Source of the DNA: Corynebacterium casei LMG S-19264
Lineage (GTDB): Bacteria > Actinomycetota > Actinomycetes > Mycobacteriales > Mycobacteriaceae
Assembly (NCBI RefSeq): GCF_000550785.1
Contig: NZ_CP004350.1
Location: 2,460,009-2,524,008, forward strand
DNA: 64,000 nucleotides
Direction of reading: 5' to 3'
Shown piece by piece: positions 62,686 to 64,000 of this stretch. A model generated the notes under the pieces. The model was not told the DNA's origin. It saw only the letters and a list, made by a program, of their open reading frames with translations, and did not search any database. Both the position numbers and the translations under genes were made by a program. Positions within the stretch are counted from its first letter, which is position 1. Each line of letters begins with the position of its first letter.

Positions 62686-64000
62686 ATGGACCAGAGCTAC
62701 TACCTCCATCTTGGGGATCCGCAGTTCTATGCACCCCTGCCCGAACCCGACGATGCATTCGGCGTGCCGATGCCGCCAGGTTGGGTGTCGCGAGCGTCGT
62801 CCGACTGGCTGGCCTTCGCGCCGGCCGGGCATGAGGGCCCGAGGCAGGGCTGGAAGATCCATGTCACGGCGACCGTGGACGACGCGGCTGCCTGCATCAA
62901 GCAGGTCGCGGACGTCCTGTTCGACAAGGAAACCCCCTTCAAGGTTTGCCGCACACGGCAACGCTACGTGCGGTCGAATTCGAAGTACGGAAACCGAGCG
63001 GGGTCCGGCAAACTCATCACGGTGTACCCGGCGGACGACAACCAGTTTGTTGCTTACCTCGATTTGCTCGAGGCGTCCACAAGGAACTTCAGACCCGGTC
63101 CGTACATACTCACCGACCGTCGTTGGAGAGACTCGAACGTCTATTACCGATACGGTGCATTCGTCAGGCAGGAGTTCGAACACGAAGGGAAGACCCTTCT
63201 CGGCATCGCCGACGAGTCCGGCCAGATGGTCGAGGACCAGAGAGTTCCCGGGTACAGCGTCCCCGACTGGGTGAACGTCCCCGCCAAAGTCCGCGAGGAG
63301 GAGCAATTCCGCGACCAGGAAGAAGGCTCTGGGCGATTGATCAACTATGGCATCGAATCGGCACTGCACTTCAGTAACGGTGGTGGCGTGTACTCGGGCC
63401 GCGACCAGAGGACCGATGAATCCGTGGTGCTAAAGGAGGGCCGACCACGGGCGGGTCTGGACGGCACCCTCGTCGACGCATTCGACAGAATCGGGCACGA
63501 GGCTCGCATGTTTCACCGGCTCGGAGCCTGCGCATACGTGCCGCGGAACATCGACGATTTCGTGGAGTGGGAGCACCGATTCCTCGTGATGTCGCACGTC
63601 GAGGGCACACACATGGGCAGGTACATTGCTGAGAACTACCCGTTCCAGCGGTCTCTGGACCCCTGTGACTACGTCGAATCGATCACGGAGATCGTGGCAG
63701 ATGCGGTCGCGGGTCTCACCTCAATCCACTCCCGCGGCGTCGCTCTCGGTGATGTCCAGCCGACAAACATCATCATCCGCGAAGACGAGAGTGAGACTCG
63801 CGTGTGCTTCATTGACCTGGAGGCGGCCGGCAACCCTTCCAGCCCGGGCTCGAAAGCCCTCGCCACTCCGGGGTATTTCGCCAGGTTCGATGACCCGTTA
63901 GGGCACAGGGACTGGGTCGGGCTGCTGCGCGTGATCCGAATGGCGCTGCTGCCCATGGCCACCATGGAATTCATGGCCCCCGAGAAACTGCCGGCGATGC
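62686..64000 (+). CDS. second class III LanKC synthetase, 3' end outside the window
   Basis: 438 residues are visible. The lyase part has GPRQGWKIHVTATVDDAAAC, close to LanKC1 (PRQGWKIHLSAT), YILTDRRW and YYRYGAFV. The kinase part has ALHFSNGGGVYSGR, ESVVLKEGRP, GVALGDVQPTNIIIRE and VCFIDLEAAGNP. The two enzymes are clearly related but differ widely, so this is not a recent duplicate. AGGAGGG lies before the ATG at 62686. No precursor gene lies between it and afsA, so one is expected past the window edge. Confidence 0.9.
   Translation, partial: MDQSYYLHLGDPQFYAPLPEPDDAFGVPMPPGWVSRASSDWLAFAPAGHEGPRQGWKIHVTATVDDAAACIKQVADVLFDKETPFKVCRTRQRYVRSNSKYGNRAGSGKLITVYPADDNQFVAYLDLLEASTRNFRPGPYILTDRRWRDSNVYYRYGAFVRQEFEHEGKTLLGIADESGQMVEDQRVPGYSVPDWVNVPAKVREEEQFRDQEEGSGRLINYGIESALHFSNGGGVYSGRDQRTDESVVLKEGRPRAGLDGTLVDAFDRIGHEARMFHRLGACAYVPRNIDDFVEWEHRFLVMSHVEGTHMGRYIAENYPFQRSLDPCDYVESITEIVADAVAGLTSIHSRGVALGDVQPTNIIIREDESETRVCFIDLEAAGNPSSPGSKALATPGYFARFDDPLGHRDWVGLLRVIRMALLPMATMEFMAPEKLPAM

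Overview
The window is actinobacterial and reads as a Corynebacterium chromosome carrying a large acquired segment. Bases 1 to about 37,500 hold core genes in an order I recognise from corynebacteria and mycobacteria: bcp-fasR-acpS-fas (type I fatty acid synthase), tRNA-Leu, an lprD-like gene, a DUF3817 gene, rdgB-rph-MBL phosphodiesterase-murI-rhomboid, DUF2017-clpS, pncB, dinG, a Pth2-type gene, serB and ctaD. The exact species cannot be fixed from the sequence; a free-living or cheese/food-associated corynebacterium would fit.

Left edge (1-2.3 kb): the end of an IS256-family transposase and a complete IS110-family transposase gene. The IS110 element cuts off an ABC permease gene inside its EAA loop. 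Its lipoprotein substrate-binding partner, a HutC-type GntR regulator and a glutaminase follow. The upstream non-coding part of the IS110 element folds like a structured RNA and is a bridge-RNA candidate. At 19.2-21.2 kb a small, more AT-rich insert encodes a C5 cytosine methyltransferase and a NaeI-like restriction endonuclease.

After ctaD the sequence becomes more GC-rich and unlike the core. The first block (37.5-48.9 kb) contains an IS with terminal inverted repeats of about 30 bp, a two-gene Hachiman system (hamA-hamB) and, convergent to it, an overlapping gene pair: an OLD-family ATPase/TOPRIM protein and a large ATPase with a CxxC hook. A nearly identical 98/99-bp sequence occurs at both ends of this block.

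The second block (about 50-64 kb, running off the window) is a class III lanthipeptide locus. It has an ABC exporter, a LanKC synthetase, a 43-residue precursor peptide with two Ser-x2-Ser/Thr-x(3-4)-Cys (labionin-type) motifs, an ATPase/permease pair, and a prolyl oligopeptidase likely to act in leader removal. A gamma-butyrolactone-type signalling set follows: an SDR, a ScbR-type TetR receptor and an AfsA homologue. A second LanKC gene starts divergently from afsA across a 32-bp palindrome. Related palindromes with an AGGTGCC/GGCACCT core lie upstream of a small secreted protein and of the exporter, so the locus may be under quorum-type control.

Most interesting: the labionin-type precursor with two LanKCs and its own butyrolactone circuit; the OLD/hook-ATPase pair; the repeat that brackets the defence block; and the NaeI homologue with Ala at the position of NaeI Leu43.
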